Source: Siphonodentalium dalli (Eukaryota > Mollusca > Scaphopoda > Gadilida > Siphonodentaliidae). Taken from it: 64,000 nt of DNA. Within the stretch, counting starts at the first letter, position 1; each line of letters starts with the position of its first letter. The notes beneath the pieces are model-generated. The model searched no databases and was not told where the DNA came from. It was given only the letters and a program-made list of their open reading frames with translations. The stretch covers positions 195,598,816-195,662,815 of the forward strand of contig CP136066.1 of NCBI GenBank assembly GCA_032622095.1. The letters are read 5' to 3'. A program made the position numbers and the translations under genes. This document shows, in pieces, positions 1 through 11,516 of the stretch.

Positions 1-362
1 TATCCTCGAGGAAATATGCACATAATCGACCTATAATGAGAAATATGTACATAATGTGATTATCTTATTCTAACATAAGCAGTTAGTGTCCTCTTACCTG
101 TTATTTCGTTTTATGGCGCGGGTCACAATGAAAACACCTGTTAAAGAGCGTACACCTGAAAAGTCGTGAGTTAGCTCATTTGTGTCATTGTCCGCATATA
201 ATCTGCTTAGAATAGCCTCATTATGAGTCGATAATGTGATTAAATATTCTCAATTTCAGCACATATATCGACCCAAAATGAGGCGATTCTAAGTAGATTA
301 ACTGACTAAAATATGATCTATTATACGCAGATAATGTGCTGGTTTTCGGAAGACCAGGCTGT
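1..362 (+). repeat. Family H repeat, copy cut by window edge
   Basis: This is the first of at least a dozen copies of a ~350-430 bp AT-rich non-coding element. Shared landmarks are an end reading like AACATATCCTCG, a segment with 'gcgcgggccacagtgaaaa', paired inverted segments around 'gcagataatgtg' and 'cataatgaggcgattcta', and a far end near 'agaccaggctg'. The copy begins outside the window. No protein is encoded. The superfamily is unknown. Confidence 0.75.
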
Positions 363-1058
363 ACCCGATCACATATATTTCCAATGCATTTTCTTGAAAT
401 TAACAAGATGGTGATAACAGAAAACGTCTCCATGTTGACCAACGTTGGGGAAGGGTGAGACCTCCATGCAGCCACGACCCTGGTTATATATGAACCAATA
501 AATTCTATAGGTCGTCACTCTAATATCTAAAGAGAATGAGGATCAAATCGATTGATTTTCTCTCCATCTCAGTCAGCGACATTAAAAGAGGGAGTAATAT
601 CTCGACGCGCCGTTATCTCAGTTATAACAACTTCATAAATATAGTTTCCGGACATGACAATATTGTCCGTGCCATTTACAAACACTCCGATGGTAATTGT
701 GGAAATATTACAAACGATAATTGGTGATTAAATTAGACGAAATCGAGACGGGGTTTCCAATTAACGCGCCCGCCGAAATGGTTTACGTGGAAGCCCGCGC
801 ATCGTAAACACTCGGCCAAACAGAACAACCCCCAATCAAAGTCCTGTCTTCGCTTTCCGCTAGGACCACGTTTTATTTTAGTACCGCTTGATAACAAGGC
901 AAACGAACGTTTTCGGTGGGGAGCCAACTCTATTATGACTATGCGAAATTAGTTTCCGGAATAATGGCTGTACTATAAAATAATGGCACTGGGGCATGGC
1001 ATCAAAGATCCGATGTGTAACCTCTTTAAGGGGGCTTACGGACCCGGTAAGGTCAGAC
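363..1058. other. Unassigned stretch
   Basis: I see no supported gene or recurrent element here. The short open frames have no recognisable motif. Confidence 0.5.
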
Positions 1059-1523
1059 AACATGTGAGCCGCCATATCAAATCCAGTCGTAAGTCGGGAT
1101 TTGTTTTACCCTGTGCCCATGCATTCTCTTATATATGTGAGTCGACCATAGGTCGCCTCGCATATATAAGAGAATGCATTGGCCTAACAATTTTTTATCA
1201 TGTGTTTTAAATAAATGTTTCTTACAATTTTTAGGACATAAAATAAAAAACATCCATTACCCTGCAGGGAGCCCCACACATACATATAAGCATATAGAAG
1301 AGTGTCGTCTGCTCATGTTTGTCTGGGGCTCTGTGTGGGTGAAATTATAAAATTGTTAAAGAATACAAGAAATTATTAAAATTGTAAAAAATTGTTAGGC
1401 CAATGCATTCTCTTATATATGCGAGGCGACCTATGGTCGACTCGCATATATAAGAGAATGCATTGGCACAGGGTAAAAAAAATCCCGACTTACGACTGAA
1501 TTTGATATGGCGGGTCACATATG
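1059..1523. mobile_element. Family P foldback element with two internal palindromes
   Basis: Outer arms 1060-1116 and 1465-1521 are near-perfect reverse complements ('cgccatatcaaat..cagtcgtaagtcgggatt'). Each arm leads into a ~72-bp palindrome (1113-1189 and 1397-1469) built on 'tgcattctcttatata' and its complement around a GTCGACCATAGGTCG-like centre. The ~200 bp between them is AT-rich and non-coding. This is a non-autonomous foldback element; the same palindrome recurs at 3033, 25947, 60431 and 60572. Confidence 0.8.
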
Positions 1524-1585
1524 TGATTTTTTAGTAGTGTTTCTTGTTGTTCTTTGAATTGAAAAAAAATCCAAAATTGGATATC

Positions 1586-1853
1586 TTAACCATTTCTGTG
1601 CTGAATGGATTCTCCCATCCAATTATAAGACTAAACATTGGATGGGTCTATTATTTATTTGGAGGGGTGATCAAGTAATAAAATCAGACGACAGACAGAA
1701 ACTATCAGATAATAGAAGTCGAGAAGGATTCATATTCATTGGTTGAAAATGTTCAGATAATAAATGCAACATGGTCGTTTGTTGAAATTATTATCTAAAC
1801 ATTTCCTATGGGATAACTACTCGTCAATGATCCTTTAGTATAGAAATGGTTAA
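1586..1853 (+). mobile_element. Family M MITE, TTAA-flanked (copy 1)
   Basis: TTAA at 1586-1589 is followed by CCATTTCTGTGCTGAA. The right end is TTTAGTATAGAAATGG followed by TTAA at 1850-1853. The ends are imperfect inverted repeats. The interior (TGATCAAGTAATAAAATCAG, 'attcatattcattgg') matches copies at 2600 and 18861. TTAA plus CC-starting ends are typical of piggyBac-mobilised non-autonomous elements. No coding capacity. Confidence 0.8.
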
Positions 1854-2004
1854 AGATGCATTGTCCGAATTGACACCAAACTAGAGAAAATTTCCTAAGA
1901 TAATTTTTAGATTACCAGGCAAATCTAAGATGTCGCAATCACCATCATCCGTATGGCACATGAATCGCGAAAGTCCACCCAGAAAAATATCCGTAATAAT
2001 TAAG

Positions 2005-2449
2005 TTAAAGCCACATGGCGGTTTGCGCTCCAAAATACACATAATATTATTCGCTTTTTAATTTTTCTCAGTATCGAAATAGGTCGATAAATATCTGAAC
2101 TACCTTTCTACGAGCATTATGTAACCCAAAAAGACGCATTGAAGTAATGAAACATTCAACTGTGAATACGGAGTTTGGGTCCCAAACACAAAACAACCAT
2201 TTGCACGACATGGAACAGAAAAGAGCGTTCCGTGGTAGTGTATTCCTGATATGGTGGCAATTTATGGTAGCGTTTATATGACTTTTGTGAAAAGTTGAAA
2301 ACGGCTGAAAAATGTCTGACTTTGGCAAGTGTTTTTCGGAGCATATGAAGCCGTTATATCAATAGTTCGTAATTTATAGACCTATCGTATCCTTCGCTCC
2401 AAATTACGTAGAAAACAAATGGAGGTTCGAATGAACCATGTCCGTTTAA
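2005..2449 (-). mobile_element. Family E element, TTAA-flanked (copy 1)
   Basis: A ~445 bp non-coding element bounded by TTAA at 2005-2008 and 2446-2449. One end reads TTAAAGCCACATGGCGG, the other TTAAACGGACATGG in reverse complement. It is in opposite orientation to the intact copy at 8093-8538. Shared interior text includes 'gggacccaaacac', 'gggttacataatgctcg' and 'atcgacctatttcgat'. The short frames it contains are not conserved between copies. Confidence 0.85.
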
Positions 2450-2599
2450 ACACTGTATTATCTAATAGATAATATCTATATCGCTTTGGAAAACGAAAGG
2501 AATGACGCTCTTTATCAGATACTATTGGAATTATTGATTTCATTTAACATGATAATGCGTTATCTGTTGAACGTCCATACCTGATCACCACACCTCTTG

Positions 2600-2866
2600 T
2601 TAACCCTTTCTATACTAAATGGTTTCTCCCTTTCAGTTATAAATGTATGCATTTGAATGGTCGATTATCCAGCTGGGTGGGTTGATCAAGTAATAAAATC
2701 AGACGGCAGACAGAACGAAGATAATACAAGAGCAGAATGATTCATATTCATTGGTGGGAAATGTTCAGATAATAAGTTCAACAAAAGACCACTATAACAA
2801 ATTCATCATATGAACATTTCCTAAGGGAACTACTCATCAATGAGCATTTAGTATATAAAAAGTTAA
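2600..2866 (+). mobile_element. Family M MITE, TTAA-flanked (copy 2)
   Basis: TTAA at 2600-2603 followed by CCCTTTCTATACTAAAT; right end ATTTAGTATATAAAAAG followed by TTAA at 2863-2866. The interior matches copy 1 over most of its length. The CCCTTT terminus is the classical piggyBac-type end. Confidence 0.85.
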
Positions 2867-3032
2867 TGGTCCAATTATGTTCTGTAATATAGACAATGTA
2901 CACATGGTAGTTTTACGGTGTCCAATCGCGTGGAGAATCGTTAACCCGTTCATGTCGGGAACTGCGTTGGAGCAGTATTAATTGTCGTGTACCAGTGCAT
3001 TCTCTGGCTTACAAGGTCAATGTAAATAGTGT

Positions 3033-3107
3033 TAGGCCAATGTATTATCTTATATTTTCGAGGCTCCCCATGGGAGACTCGCTTATATAAGAGAATGCAT
3101 CGGCACA
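3033..3107. repeat. Solo family P palindrome
   Basis: A single diverged copy of the family P palindrome (arms 'ggccaatgtattatcttata' and its near complement, centre 'ccatggg'), without a second hairpin nearby. Confidence 0.7.
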
Positions 3108-3401
3108 GTGTTTTCGCACAATTACAGGAAGCTCCAGTCATGGGAGGGTTAAATCCAGTGGTGGTTTGCAGCCTGAAATTTTGCTCGGTTTTTGTTATCC
3201 CGTCCGGTTCAGGGACCAGAAATAGACAAATTCGGTCAGTAGTTTTATTATGGCTGACATATCTCATTCCGAATTATACGCATACGTGCATGAAATCGGT
3301 AGGTACATCTGAAAAATTATAGATTGTTAAATCTGTATTACCAGAAGAACAAAATATGTAAAAATAGAAGGCATTTGACGGAAATTATTTTCAGCCGATC
3401 A

Positions 3402-3745
3402 CAGTCTCCCCCGACAACGTGGCAAGTCGGTGCCGCTTTGTTAAAGAAATTTAAAAAAAATGTTGAAAAGGGTTAATAAACTCTGTCAAAAAATAATTTT
3501 TCCGTCATCTATATGCATGTTGCACATCTTCGATATATGGGCAACAATATTCTGAAGTTTCATATCTCTAGGATTAAAACTGTAGGAGGAGTTGATTACA
3601 CCATGAAGGTACGCTCATACTGAAAATTATAAAAAATGTTGAAAGATGAGATGATTACACCATGAATGTACTCAAAAGTGTGACGGACGGACGAACGGAG
3701 CCTGTTTCTATAGTCCCCCGAAAATTTTCGGGGGACAATAATCCT
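3402..3745 (+). mobile_element. Family Q element (copy 1, short form)
   Basis: The start, 'cagccgatcacagtctcccc', matches 30522. The segment 'actgtaggaggagttgatta' matches 30713. It ends in a G/C-capped inverted repeat at 3714-3738 (GTCCCCCGAAAA and its complement) preceded by an ACGGACGG-type stretch. This copy lacks the internal subrepeats of the 30.5 and 41.8 kb copies. Non-coding. Confidence 0.7.
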
Positions 3746-4009
3746 TCAGTGGCGAGATTCCCGCATGTTGATATCATTGTTTGTAAACAAACACTATATA
3801 GAAGTCAGCCGTGCTTACGTGTTTTTGTAACGAACAGTATAACTCTAACTTGACCCCCTCTCATCATCCATGGCGCCTGACGCTTGCATATTACTATATA
3901 TAGCATTATTTTTATCACGCAACAACCCAATTATTGAAAACTCTCCCACTGTCATCATTTCACGATGCATCTGCCCCCCCCCTCTCCTATTTTCTACTTT
4001 CCCATTCCC

Positions 4010-4140
<131 letters not shown>

Positions 4141-4562
4141 CCTGCTATCCCTAACACTATCTTCTCACTTTCTCATTCCTAACTCAAATTTAGTTATATA
4201 ACTCCATTTCTCCTACATCCATTATTGCCACCCCTTCCCGTCTGAGCTGTACCCCTTCCTCTCTTATTGGGGAAGGGGCACGTGGCCAAAGAGGCGAAGA
4301 CTTCATATTTGCCATCGGGCTTGTTGTCTGATCCTCGTTTCCATACATTAACTCTTTTGTTTTGCATACATGTGTCATCTGTATATTATGTTATTTGTTT
4401 GGATATGGAAATAAAAATATGTTTACACCAACTCTAATACAGATAACGCATGATTAGTTGCGGTGCGTTCCGTATTTCGTCATTAAGTTATTTGCAACAT
4501 CAATAGTGGCACTCAAGTCACTTCTTATTATATTCTTGGTATTAAAAACAAAATAAAACTGG

Positions 4563-4790
4563 TTAAAGGGGAACTGTAAATCGCGCCATTTATGGGACCA
4601 CCTCCTATTATACGCAACATAATATATGCAACAAATTAATGAATTTGAGCCATGAATCAGTGCAAAATACACTCATGTGATCTATAAACGGTGCAAACAA
4701 CATGGTAACTATAATGAAAATGAGTTAATGACTCTAAGTTAATATACTAGACTCACTAGAGTCATTAACTCATTTTCATATAATTAAAAG
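4563..4790 (+). mobile_element. Family R element (copy 1)
   Basis: Begins TTAAAGGGGAACTG at 4563. Contains 'ataatatatgcaacaaatta', 'gagccatg' and 'actcatgtg', shared with copies at 20594 and 43742. It ends in a palindrome-like 'gagtcattaactcattttca'. Non-coding. Confidence 0.7.
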
Positions 4791-4913
4791 GATTTTGGCC
4801 AAAGTAGGGGCTCCCCCACTAACATCCCTGGTCATGTGCCAAGATTTGGTGCTTTGTATCGGTTTCGGTGGATTCCGGTAGTTTCAATAACTAATCAAAC
4901 TGCTGACAATATA

Positions 4914-5175
4914 TCCAAGCCTTGAAATAGTGTGCCTGTCATTTGCAGAATGAGGTCCCCAGAGGGTGAATTTAGTGATGCTACCCCGCATAGCGGGCTA
5001 GCATCACCAAATTCACCCTCGGGGACCTCATTCTGCTTACACCTCGGCAGAATGAGGTTCCCAGAGGGTGAATTTGGTGATGCTAGCCCGCTATGCGGGG
5101 TAGCATCACTAAATTCACCCTCTGTGAACCTCATTCTGCAAATGACAGGCTCACTATTTCAAGGCTTGAATATAT
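4914..5175. mobile_element. Family J double-hairpin palindrome (copy 1)
   Basis: The whole block folds on itself. Outer arms 'aagccttgaaatagtg' and 'cactatttcaaggctt' enclose two ~112-bp hairpins, each of form GCAGAATGAGGTCC...GGACCTCATTCTGC with a 'tagcggg'/'tatgcgggg' centre. The two hairpins are themselves reverse complements of each other. Open frames on both strands here simply mirror the palindrome. Confidence 0.9.
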
Positions 5176-6500
5176 CGCAGAAATGTTGCCGAACCTTCAG
5201 ACACTAAGCGCCAGAGTGCTTTATAAATTGAAAACAGGATGTATTTTTTAGAAACCTAAATACCGAGTTTAATATAAACTGAAAATGGTTTATCGCGAAA
5301 CTACCATTAACACACACGACATCGCGGGAATAGTGTAGTTTATTTAAAGGATAACGACCTTCGCGAATAGCCGTATGCCATGCGCTCTTGAAAACTAAAA
5401 CAAAATACCGTACACGTGCTTCATGAAGACATCACACCGGCCATTTTATCAAGAGCGACTAAATACATAAAATACCAATTGCTCCACGTGCAAGATTCGC
5501 TCTGCTTGAAGTTCGATTCATGAATGGAAACCCGAGAAATGTCAAATAGGACCAATGCAGTGTCCGGACGAATGTGTTGCGACAACATGACCCGTTGACA
5601 ACGCCAAGTCCTTTTGGAATTGGGCCAAAAAAGAAAGAGACATTTTGGTCCAGTGCCAACTCTGTCCGCTGTCTGCGTTAAACAACAATATAAATTGAGA
5701 AATGTATAACTTGTCTATAAATGCGTGTACCTTTAATTCAAGTACGATATATATGGTAAACTCGGTACCAAATATACCAGAGGACGTGGGACTTTCTTTC
5801 TCATTTTATTTAAACTTTCTGACTGAATCTGAAACTGCCTATACAGTAGGTGCTCTGTCTGTCATTAGCTTATGTCAGCTTCCGGTGGGCAAGACATGGT
5901 ACCTCGTGTCATGGACTCAAGTTTCATTGGGCATCCACCATTTACTCACGCATGTGGGTCACACAAAGCTGCGATATATGGAACCCACTCACTGTGTTCT
6001 GCGTCAGAGGAGTCTTTCGGTTTTTGACTATTTGACGTTTTCCTGACATCAATGTATGGGCTAGTTATTTACAAATTATTATTCATTTAGTTCTCCGTTC
6101 CATTAATTGACCATTTCTTAGTCCTTAGTTTGTTTTATTTACCTTATTCTCCTCAATAAATATCCCCCACAGCGTATTATGTCCAAAATATTACATTTTT
6201 AAGGTGTATTTCGATATAAGCCGTACCAAACCACAACTTCACTATTCCTACTAAACAGCGCGGGATATAATTTCAGTCCATAGCACTTCCACTATATGAT
6301 GAAAGTACATATAGTCCTTTGTAATGTTCGGGCCCCAAATTAAACCTGGCAACTCTTCGCTGTTGTTTTCCGAAAATGGAAAGTCAAAGAGATGGACCGA
6401 CATAGCAGGATTTTTAGCAGGGTTCAAAGTTCCGCACAAATCAGGAGAATTGTAACAATGGACACTCTATTTTGTTTCTTGATGTAGGAATTTTTTTTAA
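5176..6500. other. Unassigned stretch
   Basis: A 114-codon open frame at 5702-6046 (+) and a 66-codon frame at 5459-5659 (-) have no recognisable domain, cysteine pattern or repeats. They have neither convincing splice sites nor homology to anything I know. I see no supported gene. Confidence 0.5.
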
Positions 6501-6539
6501 GGCAATAGTCTGTCACTTCAATTATGTCCCTTCGAAATT

Positions 6540-7066
6540 TCTGGCGTAGTTAAGCCCATTATCGACTTAGAATTTGCTGATTATTTTGTTGTCCGGATGA
6601 TAACTCGAGTTCTGATTATCAAATTGTGCGCTACTCACATGAAAATACAAGTCAAGTTCGGTCCAACCATTTTTGACCGAGTTATCTCCCTTTTTCGACT
6701 GCGAATTTGCCAGTTTTGTTGTCTGTATGTTAAATTGAATAGTGTTCGACAGAATTTGATGAATCTTGTTATGCGGCCTTCATGAGATAGTCGAGATCAA
6801 GTTCGAATTTGATCCGATCTGACCATTTTTTGGCGGAGTTTTCTTCTTTTTCGAAGCCAAACTTTGATTCGATGATTGTGTTTCTTAGATTCAAATTGTT
6901 AGGCGTGATGGTCGGCGTATTTAAGAAAGGTGTAGCGAGAACCTTTGGCAATTTGACGCCTAACATTGGCTATAGACGTTTCAGAAATATATCCCAATAT
7001 ACTTTGAAAATGTTTCTATATATATACAAGGCTGAGTTCGATACGTCTTCTTTCGTTTCCATCTAG
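6540..7066 (+). repeat. Relic of a 'pppFR' type non-coding repeat (family G/Q relative)
   Basis: Contains the recurrent motif 'ctttttcgact' plus text about 'gtccaaccatttttgac' in two successive, diverged units (6650-6720 and 6800-6870). These resemble the ~171-bp subrepeats at 13.7-14.5 and 27.1-27.6 kb. The tail 6905-7050 is shared with 9540-9680 ('tttggcaatttga', 'cctaacat', 'ttggctaga'). No gene is supported. Confidence 0.5.
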
Positions 7067-7639
7067 TGATGAATATCTAAGTTGATATAACTGGCACACA
7101 GTAATACCATTTTCATAACAGACATGAAATAAACATCAGTCTACAATGATAGGTTTGTTTGTTTGTTTGGTTAGGATTTTACGTCGTTTTAGCCGTTAGT
7201 TTAATCAGAATTAAGCGAAGCAACTGTGTATAGACGTAACCGTGAATTGGACTAAAATGAAACTAAATATATGCAAATAAAAACACCCAAAATCAGAGCC
7301 CACTCGCCAGCCGCTATCCACTCACTATGCAAGGCATCCCGCTCCTTCCAAGTGGACAGTTTATCGTTATATATCGTAGCAAACTTTGAATACTCAAAGT
7401 GAAACCTGTTATGAGAGTCGAAACTTTTGACGGATTTTGGAGATTTCTGTTTTGGAACAATGGAAACTGCTGGAGCTGTGAGACCGGTTCTGGAACAGGA
7501 ATAATATCATTCTGTGTTGAACTTGGGTTGCTAGTGAGATACTGACAAGTTTTGTTTGACCCCCTGTCTGAGTACCGACATCAACATACTTTTTTCGAGA
7601 AACGGCAGCTGAGTATGTGACTTGAGCAATTGATGGTCT

Positions 7640-8830
7640 GGAACCAACTATTTTCTAAGCATCTATATACGATAAATGTTTTTCAGCCTTACATCTTTGT
7701 ATCTTGAATTCATAGTCCCACATGGGACATGAACGATCCACTGCAGCATGTGAACCTCGACAATTCGAAATTTGTTTAGGATTTGTACAATCCTTATGAT
7801 CATGACCAGAAACAGAATGGCCATGGCCATAGCCCTGCCATTTAAAACATCGTAATGGATTTGGAACATATAGGTACTTATATATACCTTCATATATCCA
7901 ACCTTCAATGTCGGTGGATATTCGCACCAATTGAAGGTCAGAAGATAACTATTCACAGGAACTCTAATACCATCAACAGTTTTTTTTTGTAAATCGACGG
8001 ACTTCTGTAAATCACTGTGGTGCCAACTCCGCCAATATTTCTGATTCCGAAGAATCAGCTATATCGCGGGTCGCAACAAAGCTCTGCTACTATTAAAACG
8101 GACATTGGTCATTCGCACCTCCAAATCTTTTTCTACATAATTTGGAGCGACGGATACGATAAGTCGATAAATAATCGAACTATTGATATATCGGCTTCGT
8201 ATGCTATGAAAAACACTTGCCAGAGTCATAGCCATTTTTCAGCCGATTAAAATGTTTCGTCAGAATTCAGACAAACGATCTTTATTGCTACCATATCAGG
8301 AATAGACTATCACGAAACGCTCTTTTCTGTTACATATCGCGCAAATGGTGGGTTTTTGTTTGGGACCCAAACACCGTACTCACAGTTGTCTTTTTCATTA
8401 CTTCAATGCGTCTTTTTTGGGTTACATAATGCTCGTAGAAAGGTAGTTCATATATTTATCGACCTATTTCGATACTGAGAAAAATTCAAAAGCGAATAAT
8501 ATGTGTATTTTGGAGCGCAAACCGCCATGTGGCTTTAATGTCTTGTGAGGAGTAACCAATACTGGTGTCTCTGCAATAGTTGTTAACTTGTTATCTGTAG
8601 CAGAGCATCAGATTGAAATTTCTTTGAGCATTCAATCAAGAGAGAGCCACTTATTGGCCCAGCCCTGATTTGTTTAAAATATTTCAATTGTCCAGAAATG
8701 CTTTGTAGTGTTTTGTCAATGACAATAAAAGCCAAGAACCAAGTACTGAGGGAATACCACAGCATCATTGGAACTTGGCGATTCATCATTCTGACGAGCA
8801 AGACGTATTTTTGTTTGAGTTGCCATACAA
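7640..8830 (-). pseudogene. LINE ORF1 (gag-like, CCHC) pseudogene, copy 1
   Basis: Reading on the minus strand, the start is near 8825 (MATQTK, as in the second copy at 40348). Then come the segments VIDKTLQSISGQLK and SGSLLIECSKK at about 8600-8720, typical of the RNA-binding ORF1 proteins of non-LTR retrotransposons in invertebrates. After an insertion at 8093-8538 the frame resumes. At 7655-7930 it shows PNPLRCFKWQGYGHGH followed by spaced C/H residues, matching the CCHC zinc knuckles of this family with several cysteines lost (for example W for C). Frameshifts, stops and the TTAA insertion show it is dead. Homology continues on both sides (7214-7395 and 8831-9375). ORF2 is absent. The product, when intact, coats LINE RNA for target-primed reverse transcription. 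Confidence 0.85.
8093..8538 (+). mobile_element. Family E element, TTAA-flanked, inside LINE ORF1 (copy 2)
   Basis: TTAA at 8093-8096 and 8535-8538; left end TTAAAACGGACATTGG, right end CCGCCATGTGGCTTTAA. The flanks 'gctctgctactat' and 'tgtcttgtgaggagtaacc' are contiguous around a single TTAA at 40036-40039 in the second LINE copy. This proves insertion with duplication of TTAA. Non-coding, 446 bp including one TTAA. Confidence 0.95.
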
Positions 8831-9375
8831 AAAGCAAAAATGTCGACAACTAGCCCAGCAGCCGCCGTAGACTACCCTTCAAATTCTGGTCGGGCCAAAG
8901 ACTGGTACTTAGCTGAAGCGGTGACCCGTTTAGCCACTGCATATAGCAGCCTCTCGGTACATCTCCACAGTTAGACAGGAGTGAACAATACAGGAATCAA
9001 CACTCAACAATCATCAAGATGAACACAAGAGACAAGAGAGAACAGAAACATCATACATGAACAAAACAGAAAACAATACTTCAAACATCAGACGAGCAAT
9101 ACAACATATAACAACAAATTTAATCTGAATAGCTGTGGAGAGGCGTGACTAGCCGGGTCAACTCAATCACCCGTCTTGAAGAGATGTAGGACCAAAGAGG
9201 ACCATGAGCTAAGTCCTATCCGCAGGTCGATGCCTCACGTGATACGACCGCCCTAGTACCTCCAGGATTCCTACACCACACCTCACGGGATGACCCCACG
9301 GTAAACAGGGTGCCACATTAGGGGATTTTTACCCCTCGCGGTGGGACTATTCTACCCTGGGCTCACACGGGGTTA
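8831..9375 (-). mobile_element. LINE 5' untranslated region
   Basis: Upstream of ORF1 on the minus strand. 8831-9040 aligns with 40349-40540 ('gcggtgacccgtttagccac', 'tagcagcctc'). The rest, up to 'ggggttacaatgatagg' near 9375, is relatively GC-rich for the window and is probably the remaining 5' UTR. No frame is supported. Confidence 0.6.
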
Positions 9376-10019
9376 CAATGATAGGCCAGTTTACTTTTGA
9401 CAAACATACTGGAATCTCAATACGAAAACAGATTATATGAAATGTATTCAGTTATCCAGCTTGCTATTATCGTATCCGATTTTGATAGAATTTCACACAT
9501 TTTTCGATACAAATTTCTGTGTGACATAATTTGGCAAACTAAGCGTTGTGATCGTCGCCACATTTAAGAAAGCGGTTGAACACTTTTGGCAATTTGAAGC
9601 CTAACATATTGGCTAGATGACTCAGAGCAATATTACACTATATGCTTTGCAAAATATATTTTACAAGGTTGTGTTTGAAACCATGCAGTTTACGTGCATA
9701 TCAGCATTTTTCATACTAGAAGCCTGAAAGTTGCAGTTGTCACAATCCAGCTGGTGCTTAATGAATATATACTCTCCAATCAAATCATGACAACGTTGTC
9801 TCCAAGTGTAAGAATGTTCAATAACTCTATGTGCCAGCGAGACCGGCGAAATAAAGAAGTACACCTTCCCTACCGCTAGACTCCGATAAAACCTGGTGAA
9901 GTTTTTCAAGAATACACGCTATACGGATTCGTATCCATTATAATTTTCCACCATCGATTCACCTGCTACAGCGGCTTAATTGGTTGGCAGCTTTCTACAG
10001 ACTAATAGTGATCTGAACA
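9376..10019. other. Unassigned stretch with a short repeat
   Basis: 9420-9680 resembles 6905-7050 ('atttaagaaag.ggt', 'tttggcaatttga'). Overlapping open frames at 9661-9909 on both strands have no recognisable product. A tRNA-like A-box at 9970 lacks a B-box. Confidence 0.4.
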
Positions 10020-11080
10020 CATCATCGTGAAAATAGGTTCATATTGGACCTAAATATTCGCACATGTTCATATATGCCTTATTTGATTCCGAAATAAGCC
10101 CACAGCGGACTTCTACCAGTTAGTCCGTGTTATGACGCGGGCCACAGTGAAAACACAGTATAAAGAGCGTGAATATGGTAAGTCGATTTAGGTTCATATA
10201 GAGTGTAATTCAGATTCGAAAAAAAGCTGACATGGGCTTATTTGTATTTTTTGAAATTTCAATATGAGCTGATTTTCAGAACAGGCTGATCTGTTTTTCT
10301 TCAAGATAAGGTGAAAATCTGAAATCGTTACAAATTGCGCTCTCTCGTCATTTGTGCTCACCGACGTCGATTGAACCAGCCTGTTTTCCCGAAAACCAGC
10401 ACATTATCTGCTTATAGTAGAACTAATTTTAGGTAGATAATCTGCTTAGAATCGCCCCCATTTTGAGTCTATGTGCTGAAAATAAGACCATTTTAGTTAC
10501 ATTATCGACTCATAATGAGACGATTTTAAGCAGATTTGTGCGCACAATGACACGAATAAGCAAACTCGCGAATGTTTGTGCGTACGCTCTTTAACAAGTG
10601 TTTGCGCTACAACGAAATAACAGGTAATAATCTATGAACTAATCACATTATGTACCTATTTCACATTATATGTCGCTTATGTTCGTATTTCAGCGAGGAT
10701 ATGTTGAATGAACAACCATAATTTCAGCCTGTACTCCCAAAAATCCGCACATTATCTGCTTATAATAGAACTTGTTCTATGTTGATAATCTGGTTAGAAT
10801 CGCCTCATTTTAAGTCGATATTGTGCTGAAAACAGTTTATTCACGTTATGGACTCATAATGAGAGCAGAATATATACGGATAATGACACAAACAAACCAA
10901 CTCACGACTTTTCATGTGTACGATCTTTAATATGTGTTTTCACTTTGGGGCCCGAGCCATAAACCGAAATAACGACCATTAGTCCAATATCTATTTATTT
11001 CAGAATCACATAATCAGATTATGTACCCATTTCACATTCTAGGCCGATTATTTACGTATTTTCGCGAGGATTGATAATTT
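10020..11080. repeat. Cluster of three family H repeats
   Basis: 10020-10370 is a variant subfamily (H-b: 'aataggttcatattggacct', 'cgcgggccacagtgaaaa'). 10378-10710 and 10722-11080 are two successive H copies in the other orientation, each starting near 'cagcctgt.ttcccgaaaa' and ending near 'gcgaggatatgttg'. Each contains an internal inverted pair around 'cattatcgactcataatgag'. No coding capacity. Confidence 0.75.
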
Positions 11081-11090
11081 TATTGAGATC

Positions 11091-11516
11091 AAATAGTGTG
11101 TCTGTCATTTGCAGAATGAGGTCCCCAGAGGGTGAATTTAGTGATGCTATCCCGCAAAGCGGGCTAGAATTACCAAATTCAACCTCTGGAGACCTCATTC
11201 TGCTTAGGCTTCATCTTCACGGAAGTATCTATAGCATCAAATTAAGATTGTTTTTAGTTACATTTCCCTTCTGGAAGTTTCTATATCCCCTAATTTGCAG
11301 AAGATAAAATTCCTAATTGAGGTGCCCAATGGGTGAACATCACCAACTTCAACTGGGGGACTTCAATCTGATCCTTGGTCTATCATAACATTTGATGGCC
11401 TAAGCAGAATGAGGTCCACAGAGGGTGAATTTAGTGATGCTAGCCCGCTATGCGGGGTAGCGTCACTAAATTCACCCTCTGGGGACCTCATTCTGCATAT
11501 GACAGACACGCTATTT
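11091..11516. mobile_element. Family J double-hairpin element (copy 2)
   Basis: It has the same outer arms as the 4.9 kb copy ('aaatagtgtgtctgtcatt' and its complement ending at 11516). One hairpin lies at 11113-11205 and a second at 11404-11497, here separated by ~200 bp of spacer. That spacer contains a degraded third hairpin half near 11310-11370. The spacer may be the original interior that copy 1 has lost. Confidence 0.85.

Noticed and set aside
5702-6046. 114-codon frame with hydrophobic content
   Set aside because: No signal sequence pattern, domain, splice signals or homologous copy; length is compatible with chance in a 64 kb window.
9961-10000. tRNA-like A-box text
   Set aside because: No B box at the right distance and no cloverleaf, so not a tRNA or SINE head.
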